A stretch of 64,000 bases of DNA from Segatella albensis DSM 11370 = JCM 12258 (GTDB taxonomy: Bacteria > Bacteroidota > Bacteroidia > Bacteroidales > Bacteroidaceae). Each line of letters begins with the position of its first letter. Position 1 is the first letter of the stretch. The stretch lies in NCBI RefSeq assembly GCF_000426565.1, contig NZ_KE384540.1, forward strand, positions 234,410 to 298,409. The letters are read 5' to 3'. Positions 35,385 to 44,080 of this stretch are shown in pieces. Made by a program: the position numbers and the translations under genes. The notes under the pieces are model-generated. The model saw only the letters and a program-made list of their open reading frames with translations, ran no database searches and was not told where the DNA came from.

Positions 35385-37577
35385 ATGAAGAAACTATTTA
35401 TTTTTTGTACAGCTATCATGATGGCTATGGAATTGTGTGCCGCTGAAAAAATAGATCTGAAGTCAATTACTTCGGGAGCTTTTTCAGCCGAGTATATTAG
35501 TGGTATTAATCCGATAGAAGGTACTGATCAGTATGCTTCGATTAGCAGTAATCGCAAACAGGTGATTAGATACTCTTTTAAAACAGGAAAACAAACTGCC
35601 GTACTTTTTGATGCTGATAAAGTAGGCAATGGTTTGGTAGAAGAAATTGATGGATATTCTATCAGTCCTGATGGTAAACGATTATTGATACAGACACATA
35701 CAGAATATGTTTATCGCCGTTCTTTTAAAGCTGTATTCTATCTTTACGACATCAAGAGTAAGAAATTGGCTAAATTGTCGGCTTGTGAGAATCAACAGAT
35801 TCCTACATGGTCACCTGATGGCAGTAAGATAGCTTTTGTCTATAACAATAATATCTATATTACTGATGGTGACCATGAAACTCAGGTTACGTCTGATGGC
35901 AAGTTTAACTCGATAATTAATGGTTTACCTGATTGGGTAAACGAAGAAGAGTTCGGTTTTAATAATGCTATGGCTTGGTCGGCAGATAGCAAGACCTTGA
36001 GTTGGATAAAGTATGATGAATCTCGTGTAAAGACATATTCTTTGCAGATATTCAAGGGGTTGAAACCAGCCAATGAGGAGTATTCAGACTATCCTGGTGA
36101 GTATTCTTATAAGTATCCTAAGGCTGGGCTGGACAACTCCATCGTTTCGGTATGGACATATAATCTGACGGATAAACAAACACATCAGTTACCTGTTCCT
36201 TTGGATTCGGAAGGATATATACCTAGAATAAAAACTACTGCTGATAGTCATCGTATAGTAGTATATACAATGCCTCGGCATCAAGATGTATTAAATCTGT
36301 ATGCTGTAAATCCTTATAATCAGAATGTGAAGTTGATGATTAAGGAGCAAGTTGAGAAATACGTCAAGGAAGAAGCTATGGAAGGTATCTCTTTTGGTAA
36401 AAATACCATCTTGCTTCCTTCTGATCGTGATGGATATATGCACCTATATTTATATGATTACAATGGTAAACTTCTGAGAAAGGTAGAAAAGGGTAATTAC
36501 GATGTTACTACAGTGTACGGATACGATGAGAAAACGGGTGATGTATATTATCAGGCTGCAGCTATCAATCCTCATGATCGTCAAATCTATGTATCACATT
36601 CCAATGGAAGGGTAGAACGCTTGACCCATCGAGAGGGTAATAATTCTGCTTTATTCTCTGGTGATTATAGGTTCTTCGTGAATGTATGGAGTGATTATAA
36701 TACTCCTTATGAATTCACAAACTGTACAAATCAAGGAAATGTCATTAAAGTGCTGGAAAAGAACGATGCTTTAAAGGCAAAGATAGCAAAATATGGTTGG
36801 ACCAAAAAGAAAACATTCAGTTTTGTGACATCTGAAGGTGTACATCTGGATGGTTGGATGGTAAAACCAGCCGATTTCGATGCTAAAAAGAAGTATCCTG
36901 TAATTCTTTTCCAGTATTCTGGTCCTGGTAGTCAGCAGGTGATGAATAGCTGGAGTACAGGCAGTATGGGAAATGGTGGTGCCTTTGATATGTATCTTGC
37001 TCAGCATGGATATATCGTAGTTTGTGTTGATGGCCGTGGTACCGGTGGCCGTGGTTCAGATTTCGAGAAGTGTACTTATCTGAAGATAGGAGAATTAGAG
37101 TCGAAAGATCAAGTAGAGACAGCCATCTATATGGGAAGGTTACCTTATGTAGATAAGAATCGAATTGGTATATGGGGCTGGAGCTTTGGTGGCTTCAACA
37201 CCTTGATGAGCATGAGCGAAGGCCGTCCTGTATTTAAGGCTGGTGTGTCTGTAGCTCCTCCAACTAACTGGAAGTACTATGATACCATCTATACAGAGCG
37301 CTATATGCGTACGCCGAAAGAAAATCCTTCAGGCTATGAGACAAATCCAATTCAGCGTTCTAATAAACTGCATGGTGCCTTACTGATATGCCATGGCGTA
37401 GCAGATGATAATGTTCATCCACAAAACACCTTTGAGTATGCAGAGGCTTTAGTACAGGCAGACAAGGACTTTAAGGAAGTTTATTATACTAATCGTAATC
37501 ATAGTATTCGTGGTGGAAATAGCAGAAACCATCTGCTTCGCCAGATTACGAACTGGTTTGATACTAATCTAAAATGA
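35385..37577 (+). CDS. Dipeptidyl-peptidase IV (S9B serine peptidase), exported
   Basis: 730 residues. The signal peptide MKKLFIFCTAIMMAMELCAA is followed by an eight-blade beta-propeller (about 30-480) and a C-terminal alpha/beta hydrolase. The catalytic triad is Ser 600 (WGWSFGGFN), Asp 675 (HGVADDNVHPQ) and His 706 (NRNHSIRGG). The propeller carries the double-Glu motif (VNEEEFGF) that binds the substrate amino terminus. It removes X-Pro or X-Ala dipeptides from peptides in the periplasm or at the surface. It converges on the PqqD gene with a shared terminator between them. Confidence 0.95.
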   Translation: MKKLFIFCTAIMMAMELCAAEKIDLKSITSGAFSAEYISGINPIEGTDQYASISSNRKQVIRYSFKTGKQTAVLFDADKVGNGLVEEIDGYSISPDGKRLLIQTHTEYVYRRSFKAVFYLYDIKSKKLAKLSACENQQIPTWSPDGSKIAFVYNNNIYITDGDHETQVTSDGKFNSIINGLPDWVNEEEFGFNNAMAWSADSKTLSWIKYDESRVKTYSLQIFKGLKPANEEYSDYPGEYSYKYPKAGLDNSIVSVWTYNLTDKQTHQLPVPLDSEGYIPRIKTTADSHRIVVYTMPRHQDVLNLYAVNPYNQNVKLMIKEQVEKYVKEEAMEGISFGKNTILLPSDRDGYMHLYLYDYNGKLLRKVEKGNYDVTTVYGYDEKTGDVYYQAAAINPHDRQIYVSHSNGRVERLTHREGNNSALFSGDYRFFVNVWSDYNTPYEFTNCTNQGNVIKVLEKNDALKAKIAKYGWTKKKTFSFVTSEGVHLDGWMVKPADFDAKKKYPVILFQYSGPGSQQVMNSWSTGSMGNGGAFDMYLAQHGYIVVCVDGRGTGGRGSDFEKCTYLKIGELESKDQVETAIYMGRLPYVDKNRIGIWGWSFGGFNTLMSMSEGRPVFKAGVSVAPPTNWKYYDTIYTERYMRTPKENPSGYETNPIQRSNKLHGALLICHGVADDNVHPQNTFEYAEALVQADKDFKEVYYTNRNHSIRGGNSRNHLLRQITNWFDTNLK

Positions 37578-37605
37578 TCTATCTAGTTATTAGATTATTC
37601 AAAAT

Positions 37606-37637
37606 AAAAAGCCATTCGATTTTTCGAATGGCTTTTT
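37606..37637. terminator. Bidirectional terminator between DPP-IV and pqqD-like genes
   Basis: Perfect 14-bp stem (37606-37619 with 37624-37637), 4-nt loop, A and T tracts at the ends. Confidence 0.92.
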
Positions 37638-37654
37638 ATATATGTCATTAGTTA

Positions 37655-37927
37655 TTATTTTTCTACGATCCCAGCTTTTATCCACTGGTCAGCGATAACC
37701 TGAGCATCGGCTTTGGCAGTATTAAAATCAACTTCGTATTCATCAATAAGAAGTTGTGCAATATCATCGGTAGTGAATTGTTCCATCTTTTGTACTTTTC
37801 TCCAAAGATAGGCAGAACTTTCGTTCATACTGATGATATTATTAAAATCTATATTTTCTTTTCCTTCGGCTACAATCATGTTGACACCGCAGATTACTCT
37901 AATGTTAAATCCTTCTTTGGCTTTCAT
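37655..37927 (-). CDS. PqqD-family peptide-binding protein
   Basis: 90 residues. The PqqD/RRE fold is recognisable from VICGVNMIVAEGKENIDFNNIISMNESSAYLWRKV and a C-terminal helix with FNTAKADAQVIADQWIKAGIVEK. PqqD proteins bind leader peptides for modifying enzymes. It follows the S26 peptidase by 34 bp and ends the sigA-led unit. No radical SAM protein and no obvious precursor peptide lie beside it. Confidence 0.85.
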   Translation of the reverse strand: MKAKEGFNIRVICGVNMIVAEGKENIDFNNIISMNESSAYLWRKVQKMEQFTTDDIAQLLIDEYEVDFNTAKADAQVIADQWIKAGIVEK

Positions 37928-37961
37928 ATTTCTTATATTATGTTATAAAGGTCTTATAAGT

Positions 37962-38447
37962 TTACATAGGTCCGAAAAATGGAATCCACAAACGTCGATA
38001 GAGCGCAAGTAGATATTTACGGATAGGAAGAAGAGAACACCAGATAGTGGAGTAGAATCTCCATTTTAGACTGTTCGTTTTATCAATCTTTGTTCTGCCT
38101 TTGCGATAGAACCCCAGTGCAAATCCTTTGACATCTTTACGCGTACAATGTTCTGGGAGAATGTTACCATCACCACGAAGCGTGATATCATCTTTATGGA
38201 TATGAACGATACGATGAATAACGAATTTCCCGGGAGAGACCTCTGCCAATACAGCGTCACCAATATTAAGATATGTAGGTTTGGTGAGTAACACTCGGTC
38301 ACGATTGTTTTCGAGGAACGGACGCATACTGAACCCTCTCATTTGCAGAGTTACTGTATGTCCTTCTTCGATAAGCTTGATGATCTCTGGTATCAACTCA
38401 GCATTATTGAAAGTTCTTTTTACTTTTTCGATATAGTCTTGTGACAT
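37962..38447 (-). CDS. S24/S26-family signal-peptidase-like protein
   Basis: 161 residues. The nucleophile motif is MRGFSMRPFL (Ser 40), followed by GDAVLAEVSPGKFVIHRIVHI with His 78 where Sec11-type enzymes keep their general base; a Lys base of the SipS type is absent. The GDGNILPEHC segment is the third conserved box. No N-terminal membrane anchor is visible; the C-terminal part (STIWCSLLPIRKYLLALYRR) might bind the membrane. It overlaps the HprK-like gene by 28 bp. It probably processes a specific substrate rather than bulk secreted proteins; inference. Confidence 0.82.
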   Translation of the reverse strand: MSQDYIEKVKRTFNNAELIPEIIKLIEEGHTVTLQMRGFSMRPFLENNRDRVLLTKPTYLNIGDAVLAEVSPGKFVIHRIVHIHKDDITLRGDGNILPEHCTRKDVKGFALGFYRKGRTKIDKTNSLKWRFYSTIWCSLLPIRKYLLALYRRLWIPFFGPM

Positions 38448-39298
38448 ATTCTTGCGGCCTCCTCATTAGGAAGACAATGAAGTGTGTATATATTTGTTGT
38501 TTCTATAACTCTCGTGATGGTGTCACATATCTTATTATGGATATTGTGGTCCCATTTCATGTGGGAGCAACTAGGTAGTATTGACGCAAAAGCTTCTATC
38601 GGTCCTAATAGTTCTATGCTATTATTCTTAGCTCTATCAATTCTTGTTATAGCACCGAGTGGTGCCTTGACATTACGATAGCAAGGTGTCTTTCCACTCC
38701 AAGGGCTACCATATATCCATGGCTTCTCATCGATGAATCTGATAATTGGATTATCGTCATTCATTAGGTCACACCCCTCTATATATTTCATCCATAGACC
38801 AGTGTGTGTACTTTTCCCTGTACCACTTTTGGCAATGAACGCATAGCCATAACCTTGATTTCTTACTAATGATGCATGTATCAATAATGTGTCCTTGTAG
38901 CTGCTTGCAAAGGCAAAGATAAGCATCAGAGCATTGTTGAGCCCGAACCTGCGATTTGCTGTGTTGCCATTGAGGGCACATTTACAATTCTTGAATTGTT
39001 CATCAGTAATTAGCAGACAACAAGGATACTCATTGATGTCTTTGATGATATATTGATAACCGCCATTGGTTAGTCTGTCAACGATTATATCTCCGTTCCC
39101 AGTATCAAAAGAGCCGATTTTTTCTAGTTCTTCTTTAACAGGTTTAACACGGTCATCTACCGTGAGCTGAAAGAGCATGTCACCCTCAGGTTTTTCGATG
39201 CGAAAAGGCTCTGTAGAAGGTATTAATCCAATGGAGTTAACGGTAGAATCTACAAAGTCGATAGCAATGTTTAAGTCTGCTATTTTGAAGTAATTCAT
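38420..39298 (-). CDS. HPr kinase-related protein (HprK/PEPCK-like P-loop)
   Basis: 292 residues from ATG 39298. P-loop AKSGTGKSTHTGLW with SGTGKST at 158-164, followed by NDDNPIIRF (Walker B-like) and GSPWSGKTPCYRN, the order seen in HprK-related kinases. It lacks the HPr-specific N-terminal domain of true HprK. Proteins of this type occur with PqqD-like and peptidase partners in the so-called HPr-rel-A system and in lasso-peptide kinases. The substrate may be a peptide. Its start is 31 bp from the exported protein gene upstream. Confidence 0.82.
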   Translation of the reverse strand: MNYFKIADLNIAIDFVDSTVNSIGLIPSTEPFRIEKPEGDMLFQLTVDDRVKPVKEELEKIGSFDTGNGDIIVDRLTNGGYQYIIKDINEYPCCLLITDEQFKNCKCALNGNTANRRFGLNNALMLIFAFASSYKDTLLIHASLVRNQGYGYAFIAKSGTGKSTHTGLWMKYIEGCDLMNDDNPIIRFIDEKPWIYGSPWSGKTPCYRNVKAPLGAITRIDRAKNNSIELLGPIEAFASILPSCSHMKWDHNIHNKICDTITRVIETTNIYTLHCLPNEEAARICHKTISKK

Positions 39299-39328
39299 GC
39301 TTTCCAATTTCTGTTGCTCAGATGAAGT

Positions 39329-39889
39329 TTATTGCTCTTGTGGAGGCAATACATTGTCTTTAGGGCGACGAGGCTGTTTCTTCTTGTTTCTCTTTAATTT
39401 AGCAGCTTCTTCAGCTTCAGACTTTTGTATTCTTGCTTTCTCCTCTTGGAACTTTGCGTCATTTTTTCCTTGTTCTGTTTCCTCGTAAGGAATTAGACCC
39501 TTGAAAGAAAATTTAGAATCTACGAACTTGATAAAAAAATGTCCTTTATTTTTTTGATTCTTTTGGTACTTGGTAAACATTTTGTCAAGTTTTCTCTGTG
39601 CCGTCTTCTCATCTTTGGCGAAGGATACAACGCAAGTACGGTTTGGGACTCCCTGAGAAGCTAAGAAATCTCGCAACTGATAAGAGTAGTTGTCTCTACT
39701 ATATAAAAAATTTGTTTTGGTATCAAACCAAGCAGAGTCTACCTTTTGTACATTTGTGAAATAGACAGTAGAATCATTGAATGATGCTGCAAATCCATAC
39801 ATGTATGTTGTATTCATCTTATATTTAGCCTGTGCTCCGATAGCAAGGGACAGCAAGGCTGCAGTTGCAATATTTCTTAAAACTTTCAT
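39329..39889 (-). CDS. Exported protein of unknown function with charged C-terminal tail
   Basis: 186 residues. The signal peptide ends near AIGAQA. A folded middle (YMYGFAASFNDSTVYFTNVQKVDSAW... SFKGLIPYEETEQGK) is followed by a Lys/Glu/Arg-rich helical tail (ARIQKSEAEEAAKLKRNKKK). I recall similar proteins in other Prevotella but know of no function. It sits between sigA (20 bp) and the HprK-like gene (30 bp) and is probably co-transcribed. Confidence 0.75.
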   Translation of the reverse strand: MKVLRNIATAALLSLAIGAQAKYKMNTTYMYGFAASFNDSTVYFTNVQKVDSAWFDTKTNFLYSRDNYSYQLRDFLASQGVPNRTCVVSFAKDEKTAQRKLDKMFTKYQKNQKNKGHFFIKFVDSKFSFKGLIPYEETEQGKNDAKFQEEKARIQKSEAEEAAKLKRNKKKQPRRPKDNVLPPQEQ

Positions 39890-39909
39890 TATCTATTGTG
39901 TTTATTATT

Positions 39910-40773
39910 CTAATGACCGAGATAAGCCTTCAGCTTTACATTGCTTTTGTTATGACGCAACTTCCTTACGGCTTTCTCTTTGATTTGTCTCACTCGTTCG
40001 CGGGTCAATCCGTATTTGTCGCCTATTTCTTCAAGTGTCATTTCTGGCTGGCTTATACCGAAAAAGGCTTCTACAATCTCCCGTTCTTTTTCGCCTAACA
40101 TATCAAGTGTGCGTTGAACTTCATCTCTTAGCGATTGCTGTTCCAGTTCATCATCTGCTGCAGGTGAATCTTGATTAGGTAACACATCCAGCAAACTACT
40201 TTCTTCACCATCAGCGAAAGGTGCATCCACACTGATGTGTTTGGTATTAACCTTCATTGCATAAGCTATCTTTTCCTCAGGCATATCTATTTCTTCCGCA
40301 ATCTCGTTGATGCTTGGATGTCGTTCGTTTTCCTGTTCAAATTTATTGAGAATTCGATTGATTCTACTAACGCTACCAACTTGATTCAATGGTAGTCTGA
40401 CGATTCTGCTCTGCTCTGCGATAGCCTGCATAATACTCTGTCGAATCCACCATACAGCATAAGAGATAAACTTGAATCCGCGTGTTTCGTCAAACTTCTG
40501 CGCAGCCTTGATGAGTCCTAAATTACCTTCGTTGATTAAGTCAGGTAAACTTAGTCCTTGATTTTGATATTGCTTGGCTACTGATACGACAAAACGTAAG
40601 TTGGCCCTTGTTAATTTCTCTAGCGCGCGTTTGTCGCCATTCTTAATGCGTTGTGCGAGTTCTACTTCTTCATCGACACTTAGCAGTTCTTCATGTCCGA
40701 TTTCCTGTAAGTATTTGTCAAGAGATTCACTTTCGCGATTGGTAATTGATTTGGTGATCTTTAGTTGTCTCAT
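39910..40773 (-). CDS. rpoD: Primary RNA polymerase sigma factor (Bacteroidetes short type)
   Basis: 287 residues. There is no region 1.1, only a short region 1.2 ([16 protein letters not shown]). Region 2 ([50 protein letters not shown]) and region 3 follow. Region 4 has the helix-turn-helix [29 protein letters not shown]. This is the sigma factor that reads the TTTG/TAnnTTTG promoters seen all over this window. Its -7 box is TATTTTTG at 40797-40804, 23 bp before the ATG. Confidence 0.96.
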   Translation of the reverse strand: MRQLKITKSITNRESESLDKYLQEIGHEELLSVDEEVELAQRIKNGDKRALEKLTRANLRFVVSVAKQYQNQGLSLPDLINEGNLGLIKAAQKFDETRGFKFISYAVWWIRQSIMQAIAEQSRIVRLPLNQVGSVSRINRILNKFEQENERHPSINEIAEEIDMPEEKIAYAMKVNTKHISVDAPFADGEESSLLDVLPNQDSPAADDELEQQSLRDEVQRTLDMLGEKEREIVEAFFGISQPEMTLEEIGDKYGLTRERVRQIKEKAVRKLRHNKSNVKLKAYLGH

Positions 40774-40796
40774 GGTAATGATTAATTTGGTAAATG

Positions 40797-40804
40797 CAAA
40801 AATA
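40797..40804 (-). promoter_or_regulatory. -7 box of the sigA-led operon
   Basis: Minus-strand TATTTTTG. It likely drives sigA, the exported protein, the HprK-like kinase, the S26 peptidase and PqqD, since no later -7 box is obvious in the short gaps. Confidence 0.6.
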
Positions 40805-40824
40805 CAATATTTATCTTACATGAC

Positions 40825-40865
40825 AAAAAAAATAGTAGGTATTTTTTCAAAAAACACCTACTATT
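40825..40865 (-). terminator. Terminator after degQ
   Basis: 17-bp stem (40831-40847 with 40849-40865, near-perfect) and a long T run on the minus strand. Confidence 0.85.
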
Positions 40866-40888
40866 TGCTATAGATCATTATTATTTCT

Positions 40889-42373
40889 TTAATCTTCTTG
40901 CAGTGGTACTGCGAAGTAAGCCTTCTTTCCTGTTGGCCAAATACCTTGGACGTAAAGTACAGGGTCTTTGCTGGTAGAAGCTACTTTAACCAATTTCTGT
41001 AATTGGTCGATACTCTTTACAGGTTCATCGTTTACTTTCTGTATGATGAATCCGCGACTGATACCAGCATTCTTTAATGCGCCATTGTTTACCTTGGTTA
41101 CTTGAACACCATAGTTGATTTTGAGGTCTTGCTTCTGCTGCTCTGTGATGACACGGAAGTTTCCACCCAGTACATCAAGGTCGGCAGCCTCGATAACCTT
41201 TGTATTACCCTGTGCGTTCTTCAGCGTGATAGTACGTGTGACGTGCTTCTTCTTATGGATATAAGTTATTGTCGCTTTGTCGCCAGGTCGTTTATCATTG
41301 AGTGCTTCTTGTAGCTCACTCATCTTCGTGATTTTCTTGCCGTCGAATTTGATGACAACATCACCAGCTTCGATACCAGCTTCTGCACCATTTCCATCTT
41401 CGTCCACCTTAGCTATGTAAACACCTTCATTGGTTCCATAGTCAATGTTTTTGCCACTTTCTTTATCGGCGTTTATCTTATTCAATAAGTCTCCACCCTG
41501 TACGCCAAGCATAACGCGCTGTACGCTGCCATACTTCTTGATATCATCGACAACCTTGTTCATGATGGTTGTTGGAATTGCAAACCCATAGCCACTGTAG
41601 CTACCTGTCTGAGAGTAAAGCATAGCATTAATTCCTACCAATTCACCTTTGGTGTTAACCAAAGCGCCACCAGAGTTGCCTGGGTTAATGGCTGCATCAG
41701 TTTGTATGAAACTAGAAATCTGAGGGCCATTACCACCACCGCCTAAACCACGAGCTTTTGCACTTACGATACCTGCGGTGACAGTACTGGAGAGATTGTA
41801 AGGATTACCTACGGCGATAACCCATTCGCCAACTTTCAGAGCATCACTGTTTCCGATAGGAAGGGTAGGGAGGTTCTTGCCGTCGATTTTGATGAGAGCA
41901 AGGTCGGTCTGTGGGTCGGTACCGATGATTCGTGCAGAGAATTCACGGTTGTCGTTTAATGTGACAGTCAACTCGTCTGCACCATTTACTACATGGTTGT
42001 TTGTTACGATATATCCGTCGGTGCTGATGATGACACCGCTACCAGTTGCCTCTTGTTTAGGAGTCTGAACCTGTCGGCGTTGTTTCTGTCCTTGGTTAGG
42101 GTTCCCAAAGAAGCCAAAAGGATCGAAGAAGTCGAAAGGATCGTTACCGTCAATTTCAACGGTTTTGGTTTTGGAGTTCTGCACATATTTAATATGTACT
42201 ACTGCAGGCAATGCTTTTTCAGCAGCATAGGTTAGATCTACTGGTTGACCTGCCATTGCAACACTAGGAGCTTCAGCTGCATTCACCTTAAGCAAAGCTC
42301 CCGCAGAGAAAGTCAGGGATGCGATACATGCTCCAGCAACTAAATATTTACCTAAGTTATTCATCTGTTTCAT
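40889..42373 (-). CDS. degQ: Periplasmic serine protease/chaperone DegQ/HtrA
   Basis: 494 residues from the ATG at 42373. Signal peptide with cleavage near NAAEA (about 31-35). Trypsin-like domain with triad His 127 (TNNHVV), Asp 157 (TDLALIKI) and Ser 234 (NPGNSGGAL). A Gly/Gln-rich loop precedes the domain (NPNQGQKQRRQ). Two PDZ domains follow (about 310-400 and 410-494). It degrades or refolds damaged envelope proteins. Its -7 box is TATATTTG at 42416-42423, and a 26-bp near-palindrome lies about 50 bp further upstream. Confidence 0.95.
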   Translation of the reverse strand: MKQMNNLGKYLVAGACIASLTFSAGALLKVNAAEAPSVAMAGQPVDLTYAAEKALPAVVHIKYVQNSKTKTVEIDGNDPFDFFDPFGFFGNPNQGQKQRRQVQTPKQEATGSGVIISTDGYIVTNNHVVNGADELTVTLNDNREFSARIIGTDPQTDLALIKIDGKNLPTLPIGNSDALKVGEWVIAVGNPYNLSSTVTAGIVSAKARGLGGGGNGPQISSFIQTDAAINPGNSGGALVNTKGELVGINAMLYSQTGSYSGYGFAIPTTIMNKVVDDIKKYGSVQRVMLGVQGGDLLNKINADKESGKNIDYGTNEGVYIAKVDEDGNGAEAGIEAGDVVIKFDGKKITKMSELQEALNDKRPGDKATITYIHKKKHVTRTITLKNAQGNTKVIEAADLDVLGGNFRVITEQQKQDLKINYGVQVTKVNNGALKNAGISRGFIIQKVNDEPVKSIDQLQKLVKVASTSKDPVLYVQGIWPTGKKAYFAVPLQED

Positions 42374-42415
42374 GTTTTTTATGTTTTTACAATTATCAAT
42401 TTCTTTAGTTGGTTG

Positions 42416-42423
42416 CAAATATA
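42416..42423 (-). promoter_or_regulatory. -7 box of degQ
   Basis: Minus-strand TATATTTG, 42 bp before the ATG at 42373. Confidence 0.65.
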
Positions 42424-42469
42424 GGAGCAATATTTGTTATTTTGTCATTTTGTCCGTTATCTTTATCCG

Positions 42470-42495
42470 AATTTAACATTTCGAATTGTTAAATT
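42470..42495. promoter_or_regulatory. 26-bp near-perfect palindrome upstream of degQ
   Basis: AATTTAACA, then TTCGAA at the centre, then TGTTAAATT, with one mismatched pair. It is about 47-72 bp upstream of the degQ -7 box, a position suited to an activator site. It may also be a chance AT-rich palindrome. Confidence 0.4.
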
Positions 42496-42681
42496 TAAGG
42501 TCCTTAATTGATAACGTTAATATTTTCACGTTTATTTTATATTTTCTGATTATAATTAAATATATAGAATTAACTTATTGTATTATTAAATAACTGTTAA
42601 TTATATAAGGCCAAGGCCATATAAATGTCTTGTTATTTACCAAAAAAGTAGTTTATCATACTATAATTATTATTTTTTTTG

Positions 42682-42689
42682 TACCTTTG
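42682..42689 (+). promoter_or_regulatory. -7 box of rnpB
   Basis: TACCTTTG, 8 bp before the predicted 5' end of the RNase P RNA. Confidence 0.7.
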
Positions 42690-42697
42690 CACTTTAG

Positions 42698-43103
42698 AAA
42701 GCAGTGTCCCGGTTCTGTCGCTGGCATCCTTTGTGGTGCGAGAGGAAAGTCCGGGCGGCATAGGGCACTCCACTTCCGAAAGTAGAAGCTATTGGTGACA
42801 GTAGGTGTCGGCAGAAGAAAATAACCGCCTTAATGATACTGGTCGGTTTCGACCGGTTAAGTCGTAAGGTAAGGGTGAGAAGGTGGTGTAAGAGACCACC
42901 AGCTGATGGGTGATCATCAGGCTGTGTCATCTGGAGGACGCAAGTTCATGTATACCGCAGTTCGAGGGCGGCCCGTCCAATTATCTTCGGATTCCTGCGG
43001 AGGGTAGAATGCTTGAGCTCAAGGGTGACTTTGAGACTAGATAAATGACAGAGCGGCACTCTTCGGAGTTGCAACAGAACCCGGCTTATAGGGGCACTGC
43101 TTT
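42698..43103 (+). ncRNA. rnpB: RNase P RNA (class A)
   Basis: The RNA component that cleaves tRNA leaders. The P4 strands are the universally conserved GAGGAAAGTCCGGGC (about 42750) and ACAGAACCCGGCTTATA (about 43072). Helix P1 is formed by AAAGCAGTGTCCC (42698-42710) and GGGGCACTGCTTT (43091-43103). The length of about 406 nt fits the bacterial class A type. The ends are set by P1 pairing. Confidence 0.95.
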
Positions 43104-43131
43104 CCTTTTTAATCACGAAAATCTAGCAATT

Positions 43132-43560
43132 ATGAAACAAACCGATATTCAAATTGATGATTTTGAACATAGAGTCATTAATCGGATGAAACTTTATGAT
43201 AATCGGCCTGATTTTCCTCGTATGGAGGATTATGGCTTTGACCGTCGGGCCCTTGATGATTATCTGTTTGATAAACAAGCTATTCTCGATAGTGAGGGTT
43301 CACTTACCCAGCAGTATATTATTTTGGGATTCTGTATGGCCTTACCTGTGTTTGTTCTTGATGCCATACCCGAAGATATCCGTCCGTGGGGTAAATGGTC
43401 CATCGTGGCTGCTATTATCGTAGGATTATTATTAGCATTCTTTATCAAGTCGCTTCGTAAAATGATTGTAAAGATTCGACTCCGTAAAAATGCGAATGTT
43501 AAGATTGACAGTTTTGTGAATGCTGTTATGCGTTATCGTCCTAAATATGAAAATCAATAA
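43132..43560 (+). CDS. Small membrane protein, unknown function
   Basis: 142 residues from ATG 43132. An upstream start would run into the RNase P RNA. The N-terminal half is soluble and charged (DIQIDDFEHRVINRMKLYDNRPDFPRMEDYGFD). Two hydrophobic segments follow (YIILGFCMALPVFVLDAIP and WSIVAAIIVGLLLAFFI), then a very basic end. It precedes the DUF1232 gene by 9 bp, so the two probably act or are expressed together. Confidence 0.75.
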   Translation: MKQTDIQIDDFEHRVINRMKLYDNRPDFPRMEDYGFDRRALDDYLFDKQAILDSEGSLTQQYIILGFCMALPVFVLDAIPEDIRPWGKWSIVAAIIVGLLLAFFIKSLRKMIVKIRLRKNANVKIDSFVNAVMRYRPKYENQ

Positions 43561-43569
43561 ATAGAGAAT

Positions 43570-43977
43570 ATGGAATTACCTGATTTCATGGCGTATAAGG
43601 ATAAGTTCTCTCAGAGCGAATTTATCTCAAAAATAGAGCGTATTGCCAAGCGCTCGGGTGCGAAACTGGTGTATGCTGCACTTATATTGTATTATACTTT
43701 AGCTAGTGATAAAGTGTCAGTTAAGGATAAGGCCATTATTATTGGTGCTTTGGGTTATCTGATAAGTCCTCTTGATATTATTCCGGATGCTATTCCTATT
43801 GCGGGACTTGGTGATGATCTAGCTGTCCTTATTTATGTCTTGAAAAAGATATGGGTTGACGTTTCGGAGGACGTGAAAAAGAAGGCGCATGATAGATTAA
43901 GTCAGTGGTTTGATGAAGATGAAATTACAGATGCTGACGATTTGTTTAAGGATGATCCTGTTGAGAATCCTGTTTAA
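43570..43977 (+). CDS. YkvA/DUF1232 family protein
   Basis: 135 residues. The DUF1232 core is unmistakable: VKDKAIIIGALGYLISPLDIIPDAIP near 57-80, then GLGDDLAVLIYVLKKIW. It has an acidic tail (DEDEITDADDLFKDD). The family is small and membrane-associated, without an assigned activity. Confidence 0.88.
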   Translation: MELPDFMAYKDKFSQSEFISKIERIAKRSGAKLVYAALILYYTLASDKVSVKDKAIIIGALGYLISPLDIIPDAIPIAGLGDDLAVLIYVLKKIWVDVSEDVKKKAHDRLSQWFDEDEITDADDLFKDDPVENPV

Positions 43978-44080
43978 ATATTGAAATAGAATATAAAGGT
44001 TATACTACCGTTAGTTCATAAAATCCAACCTACTGATTCTGTTTATAAATCAGTTTCAATGGTAGAATTTGATATTTTCG

